Source of the DNA: Vibrio sp. SNU_ST1
GTDB taxonomy: Bacteria > Pseudomonadota > Gammaproteobacteria > Enterobacterales > Vibrionaceae
Assembly (NCBI RefSeq): GCF_030563405.1
Contig: NZ_CP130749.1
Coordinates: 372,001 to 436,000, forward strand
DNA length: 64,000 nt
Direction of reading: 5' to 3'
The first letter of the stretch is position 1. Each line of letters begins with the position of its first letter. The notes beneath the pieces are model-generated. The model worked only from the letters and a program-made list of their open reading frames with translations, was not told the origin of the DNA and made no database searches. A program made the position numbers and the translations under genes. Shown here piece by piece: positions 63,737 through 64,000 of this stretch.

Positions 63737-64000
63737 ATGAGCAACCAAACTTATTTGAATATTGAAAACGTTGTAAAGCAATTTGGCCAATTTACAGCGT
63801 TAAAAGACATCTCCCTTTCGATAGATAAAGGCGAGTTCGTCTGCTTCCTTGGCCCCTCTGGCTGTGGAAAAACCACCTTATTACGTGCGATTGCAGGTCT
63901 AGACTTGCCAACTTCAGGTTCTATTGAGCAGAACGGTAATAATACGACTTTCTTGCCACCAGAGAAGCGCGATTTTGGCATCGTGTTCCAATCTTACGCT
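63737..64000 (+). CDS. phnT: 2-aminoethylphosphonate ABC transporter ATP-binding protein, 5' part (cut by window edge)
   Basis: The first 88 codons of an ABC ATPase: [20 protein letters not shown], Walker [10 protein letters not shown] (39-47), [16 protein letters not shown] with the Q-loop Gln85. The form fits the PotA/PhnT/FbpC class that works with PhnS-like binding proteins. The rest lies beyond base 64000, probably followed by the permease genes. The transcription start is likely between the operator and the ATG. Confidence 0.9.
   Translation, partial: MSNQTYLNIENVVKQFGQFTALKDISLSIDKGEFVCFLGPSGCGKTTLLRAIAGLDLPTSGSIEQNGNNTTFLPPEKRDFGIVFQSYA

Overview
The window looks like chromosomal DNA from a marine Vibrio, probably of the Splendidus clade and probably chromosome II. 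The organism call is inference. It rests on luxP-luxQ in a one-base overlap, Vibrio-type KtrA-KtrB, the hcp-hcr pair, the phnW/pbfA/phnX arrangement and the roughly 44% GC look of the DNA. No rRNA, tRNA, CRISPR array or replication origin was seen.

Layout. 0-6.3 kb: the 5' end of a urea-transporter-like gene, a PNPOx-like flavoprotein facing a MocR/PdxR-type regulator, a YjeH-type amino-acid exporter facing an Lrp/AsnC regulator, and a LysR gene followed by a LysE exporter. 6.4-12.7 kb: a lipoprotein hydrolase, a small membrane protein, hcp-hcr (nitrosative stress) and a long-form GAPDH. 13.4-19 kb: a hybrid histidine kinase, a small membrane protein behind a Fur-like box, an M15-like peptidase, DUF496, YceH and a GIY-YIG protein. 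19.4-25.8 kb: luxPQ (autoinducer-2 sensing), a HopJ-family protein, a Cys-rich DUF1289/CWC fusion, a compound inverted-repeat element and a YegD-type Hsp70. 26.3-31 kb: porin, FAH-family hydrolase, LysE exporter, phosphohexomutase. 31.5-39.9 kb: a complete caa3-type cytochrome oxidase cluster (coxB-coxA-ctaG-coxC, DUF2909, SURF1-like, Sco-like, ctaA, ctaB), followed by an HTH gene, a DUF3313 lipoprotein and a DUF3820 gene.

41.9-48.7 kb is the accessory region and the most unusual part. Five small cargo modules all lie on the + strand: two unknown membrane proteins, a RHH/GNAT toxin-antitoxin pair, an unknown 158-aa protein, and a Fic toxin with an HTH antitoxin. Each is followed, within about 55 bases of its last stop codon, by a copy of a ~275-bp repeat. 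That repeat is the 3' tail of an IS91-like element. Between modules lie truncated IS110 and IS91 pieces. One attC-like site, split by a 162-bp MITE, points to a decayed or IS-invaded integron-type cassette array. No integron integrase is visible.

49.1-56.7 kb returns to core genes: aroG, an MscS-type channel, ktrA-ktrB, an exported MsrA-MsrB fusion, a YhfA-type OsmC protein and an OmpA-like porin. 57-64 kb is a 2-aminoethylphosphonate (AEP) locus: phnW-pbfA-phnX on the - strand, diverging from an AEP-binding protein gene, an FAD oxidoreductase and the start of the ABC ATPase gene. PhnW, PbfA and possibly the FAD enzyme would all feed phosphonoacetaldehyde to PhnX. A shared 12-bp palindrome (type TGGTATATACCA) sits upstream of phnW, phnS and phnT and is a candidate operator for one GntR-type regulator that is not in the window.

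Across the window, seven intergenic spots carry short degenerate tandem repeats whose unit lengths all differ (7, 9, 14, 15, 17, 18 and 20 bp).
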